Shown here: positions 10,300 through 23,400 of the stretch, in pieces
Layout: each line of letters begins with the position of its first letter
How positions within the stretch are numbered: the stretch's first letter is position 1
Origin: Nautilus pompilius
Lineage: Eukaryota > Mollusca > Cephalopoda > Nautilida > Nautilidae
Reading direction: 5' to 3'
DNA length: 64,000 nt
Assembly (NCBI GenBank): GCA_018389105.1
Contig: JACATO010000059.1
Location: 806,001 to 870,000, forward strand
Made by a program: the position numbers and the translations under genes
Notes under the pieces: model-generated
Told to the model about the DNA's origin: nothing
Seen by the model: the letters and a program-made list of their open reading frames with translations, nothing else
Database searches by the model: none

Positions 10300-12019
10300 A
10301 CCGTTAGGGAGAAAGGCTAGATGGAAGCAAGTGGCAACAAAATTAAAATAAAATCAACCCAGCCACTCAACCACCCGGCACTAAGCAGGAAGATAAGAAT
10401 AATAGTTTGGTTTATTTCAAAGGAAGTTCTCTCCTAATGAGACCAGATATTCTGATTTTCTTGATGTTTGCTTGACAGAATTTTAGAAATATGAAGGTTA
10501 TAATGAACATAATGACCCCTTATTGATTATGGGAAAACGACTATTTGGAAAACACCTGTGATTTTATTTACACAGAATATGACACCTGTTGGAAATACTT
10601 GAATAAATTTTAAATAGTCTGGTACTTTTTCACATAGTACCCATTTTTTGGACCATACTTTTTTCCAAAACTGTTTCCAGGTAATAAAGTCCATCACCGT
10701 ATTACAGCATTCCTCACATGAATTTTTTTAGAGATTACACACTTTATAAGGAACTTTATGATAATTATGTTTTCTAAACAAACTATTCATGGTAGATTCA
10801 TATACAGTGCAGCTACCTGTGGAGTAATAATGATGGTTTTGTTGTTAATCAGTAGAGATATCAATATATTTTTTATAAATAAAATTACACGTTTGTCTGA
10901 ATACTATTTTTTTTTTGGAATTAGGGCTAATTACTTTTTGTATGAACCCTGTACTTTAATGGCTTTTGTTGCGTGTGTTGTGTGTTGTGGATTTAAGCAC
11001 TTTCCTCCAAAGTTTACTGTGGTGCAAGACAAGAATTTATTGATAAACTCAGAATCTCAGTTTAATGTTGGGCATGTGTAGCTGTTGATCCACAAATTAT
11101 ATGTTTAGACCTAATAAATCATTAGACATGTGATAGTTTAAATAAAAATATATTTTTATTTTAAACATTCTAAAGTAAACAGTGTCTTTTTTATCCTTCA
11201 TTAAAAAATGAATTTGGCTCATCACCCGAAATATTTCGTCATGCTGAACCTTGGCAGTGCAAGGCACATTCAGCCCAATTTGCAGTGTATCTCCATAGTG
11301 GCTGATAACAGGCTCTTTGAAGTTCTCCAATCATGATATCTGTGTATTAAAAACAAATTGTGAGAAGTTTTCAATTAAATCTGTCTGGTGATTCCTCTCT
11401 TTGCATTCTCTTGAATAAGATGTTTTACCAACCAGATCAGTTCTGTAATCTGCAGTATTCTATACTACTGAATAAGATGTCAGTAAGAGGGTCATAAAAT
11501 TACTTTAAACATCTGAATGTTAGCTTTGGAAAGCCTGTGAAACATATTGGTAGGAAATGTTTGTTTAGGGAGTGGTGGTTGGTTTGTGGCACTGATGTAA
11601 TCAAGGGACTATCACAGGTTGAATATTTAACTCCAAAGAAATCACTTAAATACTGTTGGACTATCATTCAAGTATTTGTTTAAACCTGAATATTATGTAG
11701 GGCAGACAGTCTCTGTGGGTACTTTTCTAAGGTAGGCTTTCCACAGATTTCCCAGTGTAATTCATCTTTCAATTTGTTGTTTATCATGGAATAAAGAGCA
11801 GAGCCAGATAAGAGAGAACTGTGCAAAGCAATTACAAACCTTTTAATTAAATATTTAACTATGAAAAAGGGATACACCTGTCATCTAACAGTGTAGAAGA
11901 AATACCAAGATCTCTCGGTCTACCATTTTTCAATAAATTTGGATTTCTTGGTCAATTCTATACTTCATTTTTATGTGCAAGCAAGTGAAAAGTTACCCTT
12001 AGAGCATCCAATATGTACC
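10300..12019. other. Intronic sequence, nothing recognised
   Basis: No gene recognised. The 107-codon open frame at 10758-11081 is low-complexity and hydrophobic and matches nothing known to me. Confidence 0.4.
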
Positions 12020-12210
12020 AGAAACACCTACTAGTCCTTTTAATTAGATGTGGGAGGAAACCATAGTGCTTGGAGAAAACTCACAGCTGGCTGATGAAGA
12101 AGAGTGAGAAGATAGATACTATGCCAGGAAGATCTGCTAAACTGAGCAGGTCCCAACTAGGATCTGAATTTGGGCTCTCGATCAATGCAGTCTATCACTG
12201 GCTGCCCGAC
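12020..12210 (+). repeat. Dispersed repeat, copy 2, SINE-like tail
   Basis: The core CCTACTAGTC...TAGATGTGGGAGGAAACC is followed by TTGGAGAAAACTCACA. Further on is a TAGGATCTGAATTTGGGCTC segment reminiscent of the anti-sense B-box/anticodon stretch (GGATTCGAACC) found at the end of many tRNA-related repeats. It then reads ATCACTGGCTGCCCG. The copy is decayed; the class (Deu/Nin-DC-type SINE or derivative) is a suggestion from motif order only. Confidence 0.5.
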
Positions 12211-13059
12211 AAGGATTTTCTTCAAAATAGCTAAGTAGAAGGAGGTTTCTGTAAGCCGTTTTTTTGGAGGCTATGACATCACATGTTTTTTTTACGGCCA
12301 AAGTGCGATTCCACTACGCTAGCTGCTATTGCTGCTACCTTACAACTTTTTGGTGGTGAGGTATGACATACCACTCTAATTATCTGTGCAAGTTATTTGT
12401 TTTGGTTTATTGTGAATTGGAGTCAAATAAAACGGTTTGTTTTAAAAACTATTTAACTACTAAAATAGAAAATGGCTTTTTAAAAAAAGAATTTATTATA
12501 ATAGCAAAAATTGTTAATTGATCCAAGATCAACAAATACAGAATAAGCCTACAGGAAGTATAATAGTAAACTGCTCCCCTTTGATTGTGGGGCAGGGAGA
12601 GAAATTAACAGTGTTGTTCGTTACCAGTTTTGTTTATATTAATAGTTATAATTTGTCAAATAAGTAACAGGGCACTTAAAAAATTGATTTGTTTGTAATT
12701 ATTTCAATAGTCATTTTAAATAATGCATTGTTTAGAAATACACTTCTGCAAAAATAAATTGAAATTCAGAATTAAAAAAAAAACTTTTTAAAGAAGTATC
12801 TCCAATGTTTTGGCACTTTGACAGCCTCTAGCCTTCCATGAGCACACTAATTTTATGTTATTTTAAAAATCTTTATTTTATTTATTTACATATTTTATTT
12901 ATTCATTATTCTTGGACCATAATGTGACTAATAACAGTTTCTTTTCATGTTGACATGTAGTCATGGTAATCTGGAGATAAAGAAACTGCTTATTATAAAT
13001 GTTACACAGACTTCAGTTTACAGGACAATGCTAAGTTGTTGTAAGCAGTCAGTATAACT
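12211..13059. other. Intronic sequence, nothing recognised
   Basis: AT-rich, with an A run near 12774-12783 and several T-rich stretches; no coding signal recognised. Confidence 0.45.
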
Positions 13060-13830
13060 CTATAATGAATATACTTGTGGTAAGGAGAGTCAACAGTTCC
13101 AGCAGAAAAGGATTCCAGCAAGGAGTTACACTGGCAGTTATGGGAAATGGCAAAAGCTTCGCTGCATTCAAAGAAGGAGGCATAATAGTGGGTGCACATC
13201 TACCAGGGAGGGCAAGTAGCCAAGACAGTTTCATGTGTAGGCTGCTTCAATATGTTGATCGCTTAAGTCCATCAGCAATGGCAAAAATGTGAAGAAAATG
13301 TTTTCTGCGAGAGGAAATTGTGACCACAATTATATAGTGATAAAAAGAGAGAAACGTGATTATAACACTACAACATGTAAACCGCTGATCACAGTTACTA
13401 ACATGGAAAGATGCTGTGTGTGGTGTGAGGAGTACAGACAGTGGACTAAGGTCTAGTGAAAAGTGATGTGATCTTATGAATTATGCTCAGATTTGGAGAA
13501 AGGGGTCAAGTGATTGTATGGCTTTTTTGTGGTCTCAACTGTCCAAGCCTCTGTGGAGTCATGTTTTGCTGGCAAACTCTGGGTCCCTTGGATCCTTTAG
13601 AAGGCAAAGCTTACCTCAGTATCATTTTCGATTGTGCATCCAGGGATACTTCATGTGTACTATGATGGCGATAGCTACTTTTATGATTACAGTACTCTCA
13701 TCCATCATGTCCACATAATGTGCTCACAGTTTAAGGAACATGAAGAAGATTGCAGGCATCTCCCAATGGCAAGCATAATTTCTGTATCTTAATCCATTTG
13801 AGCCTTCTGTGTGATGAACTTCAAAGTATA
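13060..13830 (+). pseudogene. Decayed Tc1-like transposase
   Basis: On the + strand the N-terminal part (about 13165-13290) contains FKEGGIIVGAHLPGRASSQD, matching the paired-domain start of Tc1-like transposases (GxIVGAHLAG-S). About 13550-13620 gives GVMFCWQTLGPLDPLEGKAY, which corresponds to the WGAFS-x-GPL-PLEG segment after the first catalytic Asp. About 13690-13800 gives HVHIMCSQFKEHEEDCRHLP followed by M-A-S, the region before the SPDLNPIEH motif; the last shows only as degraded codons. Frames change repeatedly and stops are frequent, so this is an old, dead copy. No terminal inverted repeats were located. Confidence 0.65.
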
Positions 13831-14743
13831 GTTAAAACAGTCTGTTGATAGTCTGTTATGCAAGCAGCAAGATAAACTGTGGTTTTGGGAATCTTAAAGT
13901 AGTCTATCATTCTGATTAAAACAATATTAATGTAGAAAATGATTTAATATCATGGAAATTTTTTTGAACTTCCAACTTGTTAAATTAGAACTGTACAGAT
14001 GTAAAATCATTGATTGGAAACAGCTCACACCAGTGTCTCTGTAAGGTAGTTTAAGTTATTTGTTTTCTCCTAGAAATATGGTTAAGTTATTATTTTTTTT
14101 TTGTTTTTATGAGAACCTGTACTGATGCTATTATTGTTATTATTATTAATTCTGGGAATGACTGTAAGAAGAAAACAGCTAGGTGTAGAAATACTATAAC
14201 CTGACTGGCCTGAATTAATCATTTCAGTTCACCACCACACTGTGTTAGGAATATTTTATAAATATTCTATTTGCATTGATTTTGGACTTTTTACAACAAA
14301 AAAGAAAAGCAACAGAGGGTTTTTTTTTCCTTTCTTTTCTACAACCAGTCCACACAAATCAATATTATTTTTATGTAGATTTTTTAGAATTGATTTTCTA
14401 AGAGGCCTAAAAATTAACTACTCTGTATTGATATATGGCTGGATTATCTTATTTCTTTTTCTTTCCTCTTTGATTTCATTGTTTACTTAACAATTTACTC
14501 CTTTAGCCAAACCTGAGATCTTGATTTGGTTTGAATTTTTGTGGTAGACAATCTTATAAATTAAAATTAGATAATAATAATAATAATCTGTATTTACTAT
14601 TTTTGGATGGCTAATGTTGCTACCCAGAAGTAATGTGCACAAGTGGCCTTCGTTTATACTGTAGATATCTTTCAATGTTGTATATCATATATATAATTTT
14701 TTTCTTTTTTGCATAACTTGAATGTTTTTTCTACTGATATTTT
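13831..14743. other. Intronic sequence, nothing recognised
   Basis: AT-rich with short ATT/TAA runs around 14130-14150 and 14570-14585. No coding signal recognised. Confidence 0.45.
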
Positions 14744-15034
14744 TACCGTGTTATCCTGCATACATTTGCATGTGAGTGTAAGTGGAATTCTTCTCATTTA
14801 TAGGATTTCAGAAATTGAAAGAACGACCCGGATACACTGGAATGCAGGTGTAATTTCAATTTACCAAAATATTAAAAAAATAAATGTAGCATTTAAACAT
14901 GAAATGTGCAAAAAGGTAATTAATTGTAAGTAAGATAAAGTAAAACCAAAAAAATTATTGCATTCTGATTGTTTTTATGTATAAATGAGTGCACAAGGTT
15001 ATTCAGGTTACTAAATCTAAATTACTCAATGCCA

Positions 15035-16400
15035 TCTAGTCGTCATTGTCCCCTTCACCATTGTCGTCTAGCGAATTGTCATTGTCTCCTTCATCATTGT
15101 CAATGGAGTGATCATCTCCATCCGTCCGTCCTCCTCACTTTGATCCGACTGCTCATCATCGTTGATCTCCCTCATTTCTCAAGATACTCATCGACTTCTT
15201 CAATAAAGTCATTTGCTACACAGTGGCTTTTAATAGTCTCGTGTAAACTTTCAAGTTCATCCTTGTACTCGATATATCTTTGTTTGAATCTGTGCACTAT
15301 TATTTGTCAGTTGCAACTTCCTTCCACGCTGAATCAGCCCACTGAGTAACGTCTCATAGGAAACTCGTTTTCTCTTCTCCGTGTGAGTAAACTGTATTCC
15401 CCCATCATCGAGCCATTGATTCCAATGATCCTGCATTGCATTCAAACGGTTTGTTGATGTGTGTATCGAGGAATTGCAGCAAAGGTGTCATTCCTGAACG
15501 AATTAGCTTGGTATTGACATGATGCTTCTTCATGGTAGCACCCAACACATCGCTTTTGTGAGACGTAGTAGAATCCATTATGAGCAATGAAGACTCTGTG
15601 TTGAAAAATTCCCCTGGTCGTCTTGATACAATTTTTGGTACTTATGTGTTGTTATACATTAACTCATTTGTCATTGACCCTCCTCTAGAGCTGAGGACCA
15701 CAACCCCATATAGGATATTTTCCTTTTGGTGCATTCTTCAGATTCTTAAATATCAAAAATGGAGGCAATCGGAATGGTTTCCATTTGTTTCAAACCTGCT
15801 GCATACCTGCAGTCAATACTGCTGTATAACGTAACTTTTCATACCTGGTAGGTTTCTGCCACACTGATTTCACACCTTTGAAGTCATATGTATGAGAGGC
15901 TGGCAGATCAAAATAGCATGGCGTTTTGTCCATGTTCATATTGACCCCATATTTTAAACTTTTCATGTTGTCAAGAAACTGCTCACAAAGCTCAGGGGCA
16001 TTGTCAGGTACTCTTTGTCCACCACTGCTAACACAATGCTTAACAAGTCGGTTTCTAAGCAGAAACCTTAGGTAACCTTGGGTGAGGGAACAAATTGTTG
16101 AGTTTGCTCTCCAGGGTACATCTTTGCGAATAGAGTGCACACTTTTCTACGGATCAATTTTTCACTCAAATTTTCACACTTTTCTCTCTTGTATATATCT
16201 AATGAGTTCTGTGTCAAGAAGCGGATACATGGCAGCTCTGTTACACATTCTGATTTGAACTCAGGAGTTCATATCCTTTTGGTTGATGGCACTTCTGATT
16301 AAATCTGCTTGTTTAACCCACTGCCGCAAATTCTGGCAAGTGATCTAGGAAACAGAGCAAAAGGAACAGTATGAACCAATTTCTAGAAGTAGAAGAACTT
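15035..16400 (-). pseudogene. pogo/Tigger-type (DDE_1) transposase, broken
   Basis: Read on the minus strand from 16400: an HTH-like segment with LRQWVKQADLIRSAINQ, then LIRYIQERK. Next is GYLRFLLRNRLVKH and, at about 15950, NMDKTPCYFDLPASHTYDFK followed by EKLRYTAVLTAG; NMD supplies the first catalytic Asp. Near 15587-15560, MLIMDSTTSHKSDV carries the second Asp. At about 15500-15450, GMTPLLQFLDTHINKPFE carries the third Asp in the LDxxxNKPF motif. A Trp-containing segment (NQWLDDGG) and an acidic tail end the protein near 15035. All three catalytic Asp codons can still be read, but frameshifts and stops separate them, so this copy cannot make an intact enzyme. Confidence 0.82.
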
Positions 16401-16933
16401 GTGTGTGTTTGTGTGCGAGTCCCTTCATTTTATGTACAGATGTTTGCTTTTAATTTACTAGTTTATATCTTTTTTCTTTTATATCACAGTTTTAAAATTA
16501 TTTTATTGTAGATTTTATGGTTTGGTTTTAATTAGCTATACATACACAAATATATAAGCATCTATAGCTACATAGTTTTTAAACAGTTAAATAAAGAAAT
16601 AATAATAATAACATAATACACAAGTTTACATACATTGAGTTCTCTCACTGTTTTACTAATATTCCCCATCATTTTCTTTAAGAAGATTGAGTGCTTTCCA
16701 CTTAAAGTTGATGGGAAACTCTCTTCATGTATTGTACATCCTTTCACTGGTTTAAACTTCAGCAACTCAGATTTGCTCAGTATTTTTTTCAATGAACACA
16801 GTTCAAATATCCAATCGTTGGATTAGAACAGAAATTTGAATGAGCATTCATTGATTTGAGGAAGGAAAAAAGTTTATCCAATCCCTCAATAGACAATCAC
16901 AAAAACATGCAAACCAGTTTTAAGGTAAAGTAA

Positions 16934-17290
16934 ATGCCTTTCCTTCTAAAAACATTACGGAAAATGGCACGATACCAAGATTGTTGCCCCTATTCATTTC
17001 ATTTTGATGGTTTTGTTACTGGTCACCATATCTACCAATGTTCTTGGAATCCAGTCATCGGTGAAACACTAACAACCCAAAGAGAACCTGAAAATCCTCA
17101 TGACAAATATGCAGTAAGTATTTTAAGGAATGATCAAATCATTGGCCACATCCTAGGGACATATCTACAACATTTTCATATATTCTTTGTGTGAGCAGGA
17201 ATTTTGAATGCGAAAGTTACAGGGAGAATAAGTAGCATAGGAGGCTAGAAGTTCCAATCGCATGTTATGTGGAAAGGACCCAGAAGCCAA
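16934..17290 (+). pseudogene. HIRAN-domain-like passenger ORF inside the pogo-like element
   Basis: An 86-codon + strand frame reads FHFDGFVTGHHIYQCSWNPV, then IGETLTTQREPENPHDKYAV and SILRNDQIIGHILG. The order GHH-Y, W-PVIGE, REPxNPHDxYAV, GxIVGH is the core of HIRAN domains (single-stranded DNA 3'-end binding in HLTF and relatives). It is also the core of a family of small uncharacterised invertebrate proteins that I remember with this same sequence. After the TGA at 17192 the match continues in other frames (KVTGRISS, then LEVP), so the copy is frameshifted. It is transcribed away from the pogo transposase and lies inside the same terminal repeats. Function in transposition is unknown. Confidence 0.65.
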
Positions 17291-17437
17291 TGGAAAATGA
17301 TCAAATGTTAATAAATGAATATTTTTAAAGATGTAAATATAAATAAATCAAAGTGTTTTCTTTTTCTAAAAAAATTAATTGGATACACCTGCATGCAAGT
17401 ATAACTGAGTTGCAGGTGCATGCGGAGTAACACGGTA

Positions 17438-20400
17438 GTAGTAAATTATTAAATTAGATGTTTGTATACAAAATTAAAAAGTTTTTTAAAAAAATTTATG
17501 AAAAACTTGGATTAGGGATACTGCTTTAAATATCTGGTTCTTGGGCTTCTTTATATTATTTATTATTCGCAGACATACTGAGATTACGGTGGTTATGAGA
17601 TAAGAGTATAGTTAACTTTTCTTGAATTTGGTGATCATCACAGGTCAGAGATCCTTTTCGGGTCAGTCATGATACAGTAACTTTACCAAAATTATTAGGA
17701 TCAACTTCATATTCAGGTATCATAGAACCATGCTGTCAACCAAACCTTGATTGCTGTCAGACAAAACAATACACACACTTAATTGAATGTGGGCACTCTT
17801 TTTTACTTCAATCTACAGAGATTGGGCAGGGTTAATAAAGTGGACCAGATTTTGTTGCTTGACCAGTATGTACGGTTTTTTAGTTCGGAATTTATTGTGG
17901 TCTCATTGATGGAGTATAATTGGAACTAGTTTTACGAAACCTGTTACCAATCTTGCTCATTTGTTCAGATGTTATTTGAATTTGATCCAAGGAAAATAGT
18001 GAGTTTTTAGTTTCTGGTTTCTTTGGTTAGACCAATACTTTGGAGGCAATTAGTGTAGAGTTACTGTGGTCCATATTTACTGGGGAATTCCATGTAAACC
18101 ACCAGTTCACTTCACAATCATGCTGTGTATGCTTGTGTCTTATCTCTTAATCTTGAAAGCTCAACAACATTTAGCCCTAGAATTTTCTGGAACAGTAGCA
18201 CAAAAGAAAGACTAGTAAGGAACAATTACGTGCTAGTCAGCCTGTGAATGCTATTTTCAGTGCTATGAAGTTAAATATTTTGAGAACATATGCAGCGGCT
18301 TCCCTATTTGATGCAGTCTGGCTACCTTGCTAAAGATAATGAAGATTGTTCGTTTAATAGAAGAACTTTGCTATTAGACACAAGCAATTTTAAGAACATT
18401 TTTTTAAAGAAAAATTGTTTTAATTTAATACTTAATTACTTTCATACAAATTTTGCAAAATGTTCAAAATTTTATTGTCTGTCAATACAGAAGTCATATT
18501 ACTCGGAATGGTAAATGTTGGGCAGTGGGGCATTTTCATTCCACATGGACAGAAAAAAAAGCTATAAAAATAAGACACTAGTAAATAAGAGAGAAGAATT
18601 ATTATTGTCAGAGGAAAACGAGGGAATTTGTTAATAGTTTTTATGTAGAATTATGTAAGGTTTCTTTAAAAACAAAGTTAATGGTGTGTCAAGAAAATAA
18701 TGCTTGTGAAAAGATAAAGAATAAAAGTAATTTCAAATTTAGCTGTGGCCTGGCTGTCTAGTGTACATTAATTGTTTGGTTAATTCGATTAAACATGAAA
18801 TTCATTATCTAAATATGATTTTCTTTTTTTTTTTCATTCAAGCAGAATTTATTTAGATATTAATAAAACAAGCGATATAGTGTTTCGGTCTGGCTCTCTC
18901 TCTGGTGGAGTTGGCCATCTTTGCTACTTTCTGACAAAAATGTGAGATATGACCTAAAAGCCAAAAGTGTCATCCAAAGCTATCTATAAAGAAATTAGAT
19001 TAACAATGCATTTACATATAGGATGCTTGTAATGAGAATAACTGTGGTAAAAATTGTTTATTTTAGATAGAACCTGTTTGAACTTTACAAACTGGTGAAC
19101 ACTTTAATCAATGGCAAACAGCAGTAATTTTTTTCCTTTCTCTTTCAAATGGAAACATTCCTTTAAAAAAGTCAAATGTTCAAAAGTCCACATAAATTTT
19201 GAATATCAAGTAACATTGAAAAAAATTAACATAAAACCTTTGATTTTAGGAGTTAATTGAACCTAAAAAAGTTTTCACTTTTTTTATTTGTTTGTTTTAG
19301 ATTGAATAAGCTTTTGATATTAAACCATCCTATTTTTGGTAAACAGAAAGTCTGTGTTATAAAACAGGCGGTTACACCTGAAGAAATTAATCCTTTGTTT
19401 CTCTTTGAAATTCATTACCTGTCATTGTTACTGTCATACCAGTTTTATGGATATATGAATTTATGTTGACATTATCTCTGATTCCACCTAAACCACTGTT
19501 GTAGTTTTATTTACTTTCACCAGTTCTTTACTGGTAGCCTATGGTGACCAAATAACCTTTTTTTCTAAAATACATGATGGAAATAATGCAAAACTTACTA
19601 GTGTGTAGTCATTCGAAAGCCAGCTGCCACGTAAGTACCTGTATTTTTTCTACTATGGTGAAATATTTGGAAAACTCAGCTAACTCTCTGTACATTTCTG
19701 ACTGCTATTTACTCTCTGGGATATTTAAGGTCTTGGCAAATTGTAGTAAAGTCCTCTGAAAGCAAAACTATTTCAGGGTGGAATCCATTTGTCTGTCTAT
19801 GTAGGTGAAGTTTATATCATTTTATAGCTATTGGAATGCATAATGGATTGATTCCCTGATCAAGAATGGCCAGGATTTAATAACTGTTGTACTTAGTTAA
19901 TGAATTGAAAGCATACACTGCTATTCAGAGATCTGCTCTTTGGTGCTGGAAAATGGTTGAAATTTCCAGTAAGTCAAATACTATATGCTGTTTTCAAAAC
20001 AGGCTCTATCAGCTTATGGATGGATTAGAGACAGCATTCACTTATAACTTTAAGGATAATGGGTTGATTGATTCTTTTGCTGAGAAAGGATTTCATGTAT
20101 CACTAGAAACTTGCCTTGGGAGGAGCGTTGTTGCGATATAAACAAGACTGTATATTTGCAATAACTGAGAGTATTATTTGACAGACTTTTGTTTGGAAAG
20201 GAACCAACAGATGTAGTATGAACAACTGTAATCAAGATCCAGCACCAAGAAAGGTAAATCAGAACTCTTTTTGCCAGTAAAAAGAGGAAGTGATAAAGGA
20301 TAATTGCTGAACTCTTCCAACTGTGAAATATTTTTGTACAGTGGAATGTTGCTTACCGGTATATATGTTGAATATACTGAACAATTAGTCACATGACTTA

Positions 20401-23400
20401 AAAAAAATCCCAATCATAATAAAATAGTCTGTACCATGTAATTGTAGGATTTTTCTTTCATTAAAAAAACAGTCACTTAGTTAACTTTCATCTTGGCCTC
20501 TGTATTTTATTTGTACAGGCAACAACCATCATCAGTCATTTTATTCAAAGAAAGAAAGAAACTAGTAAGAAGGGGAAAGATGGATGAGCTCATAACTCCT
20601 TAAAATTACCTGTAAATCTGTTATTGTTTTAAAATGTTCTGAAAATCTTTCTGAAAGATCAACCAAAATGTTTACTCCATTTCTACTGTTGGAGAGAAGT
20701 ATAGGAACATTGTTAAAACTAATTGTTTCCCCACTTTTTAATAGTTTTTTGGTATAAACAACCTTTCTTTAATATATAAATAAATAGTCAACTTGCTAAT
20801 CCAGAAATTGGAAGGAATCAGTACTGTTTCTAAAATGTCATTTATTAAATCTGGTTATAGTACCTAAATCTGTCTGATTTATTCACCAGAACCTTTGACT
20901 GAATTATCTGGAAGTTTTGAGACTTGCTTAATTTTAATAGACAATATACATAAATCATATCCCCATCTTTTGTTCTTAATGTTGATTCTTTTTTCTTATC
21001 CTAGCAATTTGCTCTTTTTTTAAATATTATATTTCTTACTGAAATTCTCTTTTTTGGCTTAATTTGGAAACATTTGAGCTCTATAAAATGTTGGATTTAA
21101 TGTAAATTCTGTGTATCAGTCAACTTTATTATCATGGAAAGCTATATCTACTAGATTTGATACATCTAGAGCAGCTGACAAATCTGTTGGATTTAATATA
21201 GTTTCTGTGTATCAGCACAGAAAGATGTTATATATATATATGACAAGTCATCAGGCACTATTTTTAAATTATTACTTGCATTAGGAACTTGATCTTGTGC
21301 AAACATGATGACCATTAAATAATATACATAATACCATTCTTAGCAGAATGAAATAAATATTGCTTTTGGAATTTGTAGCTGGTTTATAGTTGCCTGATTT
21401 ATGTGTGTGCTGAAAGGATGGCTGGACTGTTCTTCTCTTTCTGTGATGTACCACACGTCTACCAGCCAGTATTCTGCTGTTGCTGTAAGCAGATTTATTA
21501 CCTTAAGAATCACTGTTTCATAGATGAGCAGTGAGCTGAGCATTCATTCATCTTGTTGATCATGTAGCGGCATCCTAAGTCGGGGATTAAAGCCCCACTG
21601 ATGCATGTTAAAGAAACTGTTGCCAAGTTTGGAGATTTGAAGAAGCATTGTTTACAGCAGATTTTTAGTGATCATCTTTAAAAATTTTACTTGTAACTGT
21701 CATCCACCTACTGTTTTGATTTAAAAAGTCAGAAACAGCACTAAAATCTCAGAATTCGAACGGAAAGCCTCATAAGAATGAGGAACGAAAAGAAAAAGAA
21801 AAGATTGGTTCTTCAATTGGATGCTTTTTATGGGAAATTATACAGAGTTGGGGGGAGTTTGAATGTACTTACTGTACAGAAAGCTAGGGTTTAAACCCTC
21901 ATGTACCATGTGGTATCAGACATTAGACAGCTGTCTGCACACAAATATTGGTGATTATTGTCAACTGTCTCTGAATATTAAGAAAAGTAGAGTTAGCTTT
22001 TTTGTTATAAATTATTTTTATGGCACGGTTGTAATGAGAGATTGTTTCATGCTTGTCTGGCTTAGCAGACCAGCTCTGGTTTTGGTGCAAGTTTGCTGAT
22101 TGTGTCCTGTAAACTAGGGGTTTGACTGAGGTTTGTTAAATACTAGCCAATGGAATGAGTTCTTCCTGTAATTTTAACCAGAAAAAATAGTGCAGACCTT
22201 TTATTTACTTAATGTTTTTATAATTTTATTTTTGTGACTCCATCTTTTTGATTATATATAGAATGGCTTAATTTCATTTTACCAATTAAAAAGGGAAATG
22301 AAAAAATAATTCTGAGTAATGTTTTAAAGTTATCACTTCACACCAATGGACTTTTAAGGAACAGAGCTGATTTAGGAGGATGGATGTCTCACAAATGGCT
22401 AAACAAAGGTCAACATTAATAACTGATTATTGGTAGGTCAGCATCCCTTCTTGAGTCTGAACATTTATGTTATCATCATACTGAATGAACTGGAAGAATG
22501 ATATCTGTTTATTTAGTTAGCAGTGTTTCAAGTTTCTGTTTCTTTAATGAGACCACAGACAGGAAGCAAACTATTTTCCATACTTTCCTGCACATTACTT
22601 CAAAGACATTAATTTTATGCATGAATGGATAAATTGTTTTAGAATAATAATTATTCCAAAAATAAATAGAATATTATATATTTGGGTTGTAAATAGATCC
22701 ATGAAGCATTCATTATATCGAATTCCATTAATAAAAACTGAATGTCATGAGAACAGCTTTGTGTATAAAAAAGGAAATTTTTTTACCAAAATGTAATCAA
22801 CTAGTGAGATGTTGAGGATGAAAGTTTGCCTTGTTTAAAGTACTTGTTTCTAATTTAACCTTTTAATCAGTAGGTTAATTTTCTTAATATCATTTAATTA
22901 ATTTTTTTGTGGTATCTAAATCAGTCAGTCACTGGTAAGATAGAGAAAGGAAAAATGGCCAAACTTTAGAAGCTTTGTGCTAGAATGAACAAACTAAAAA
23001 AATAAACGGAATTCAGTTTGGGAGCGTCAGTAGCTTCAAATTTTCTTACTTGCTGCACATAATCACCAAAGAAATCTAGCTTCATGCGTTGGACCTGATC
23101 CTTCTAAAAGAAGGAAAAATGCATCTGCTGTAAGGGAAGCATTGCTCAGTGCAGGTTTAAGGATGAAAAGTTAAAATGGCTTCAAACTCTACTCTTGACA
23201 ACTCTTCAAAAAGATTTCTAGTTCTTGTAAATGCTCATTCTTGATACGTCCCTGATGTAAACTGAACTGGTACTGACTCCCTATTATCACTTGCTAATAT
23301 TGTCATTGTTTGTAGGGGTGTAAAAAAAATTATATCTAAACTCATTTGGATAATGCAATATATAATCATTCCTACTCATTGTGTAGATTAAAGAGGAAAC

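Larger units (their letters stand above)
14746..17435. mobile_element. pogo-like transposon with transposase and divergent HIRAN-like ORF
   Basis: The left end begins TA then CCGTGTTATCCTGCATACA. The right end, on the minus strand, begins TA then CCGTGTTACTCCGCATGCA. The outer eight bases are identical and the similarity continues, decayed, for about 40 bp. TA flanks at 14744-14745 and 17436-17437 are the expected pogo-type duplication. The 2.69-kb interior holds a pogo/CENP-B-type transposase on the minus strand and, transcribed away from it, a HIRAN-like ORF. TIR pairing was done by eye, so the right boundary is the least certain part. Confidence 0.62.

Noticed and set aside
10758-11081. 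107-codon open frame
   Set aside because: Hydrophobic, AT-driven composition; no motif or homologue recognised.
14709-14933. Short open frame at the left edge of the pogo-like element
   Set aside because: Overlaps the terminal inverted repeat and shows no motif.
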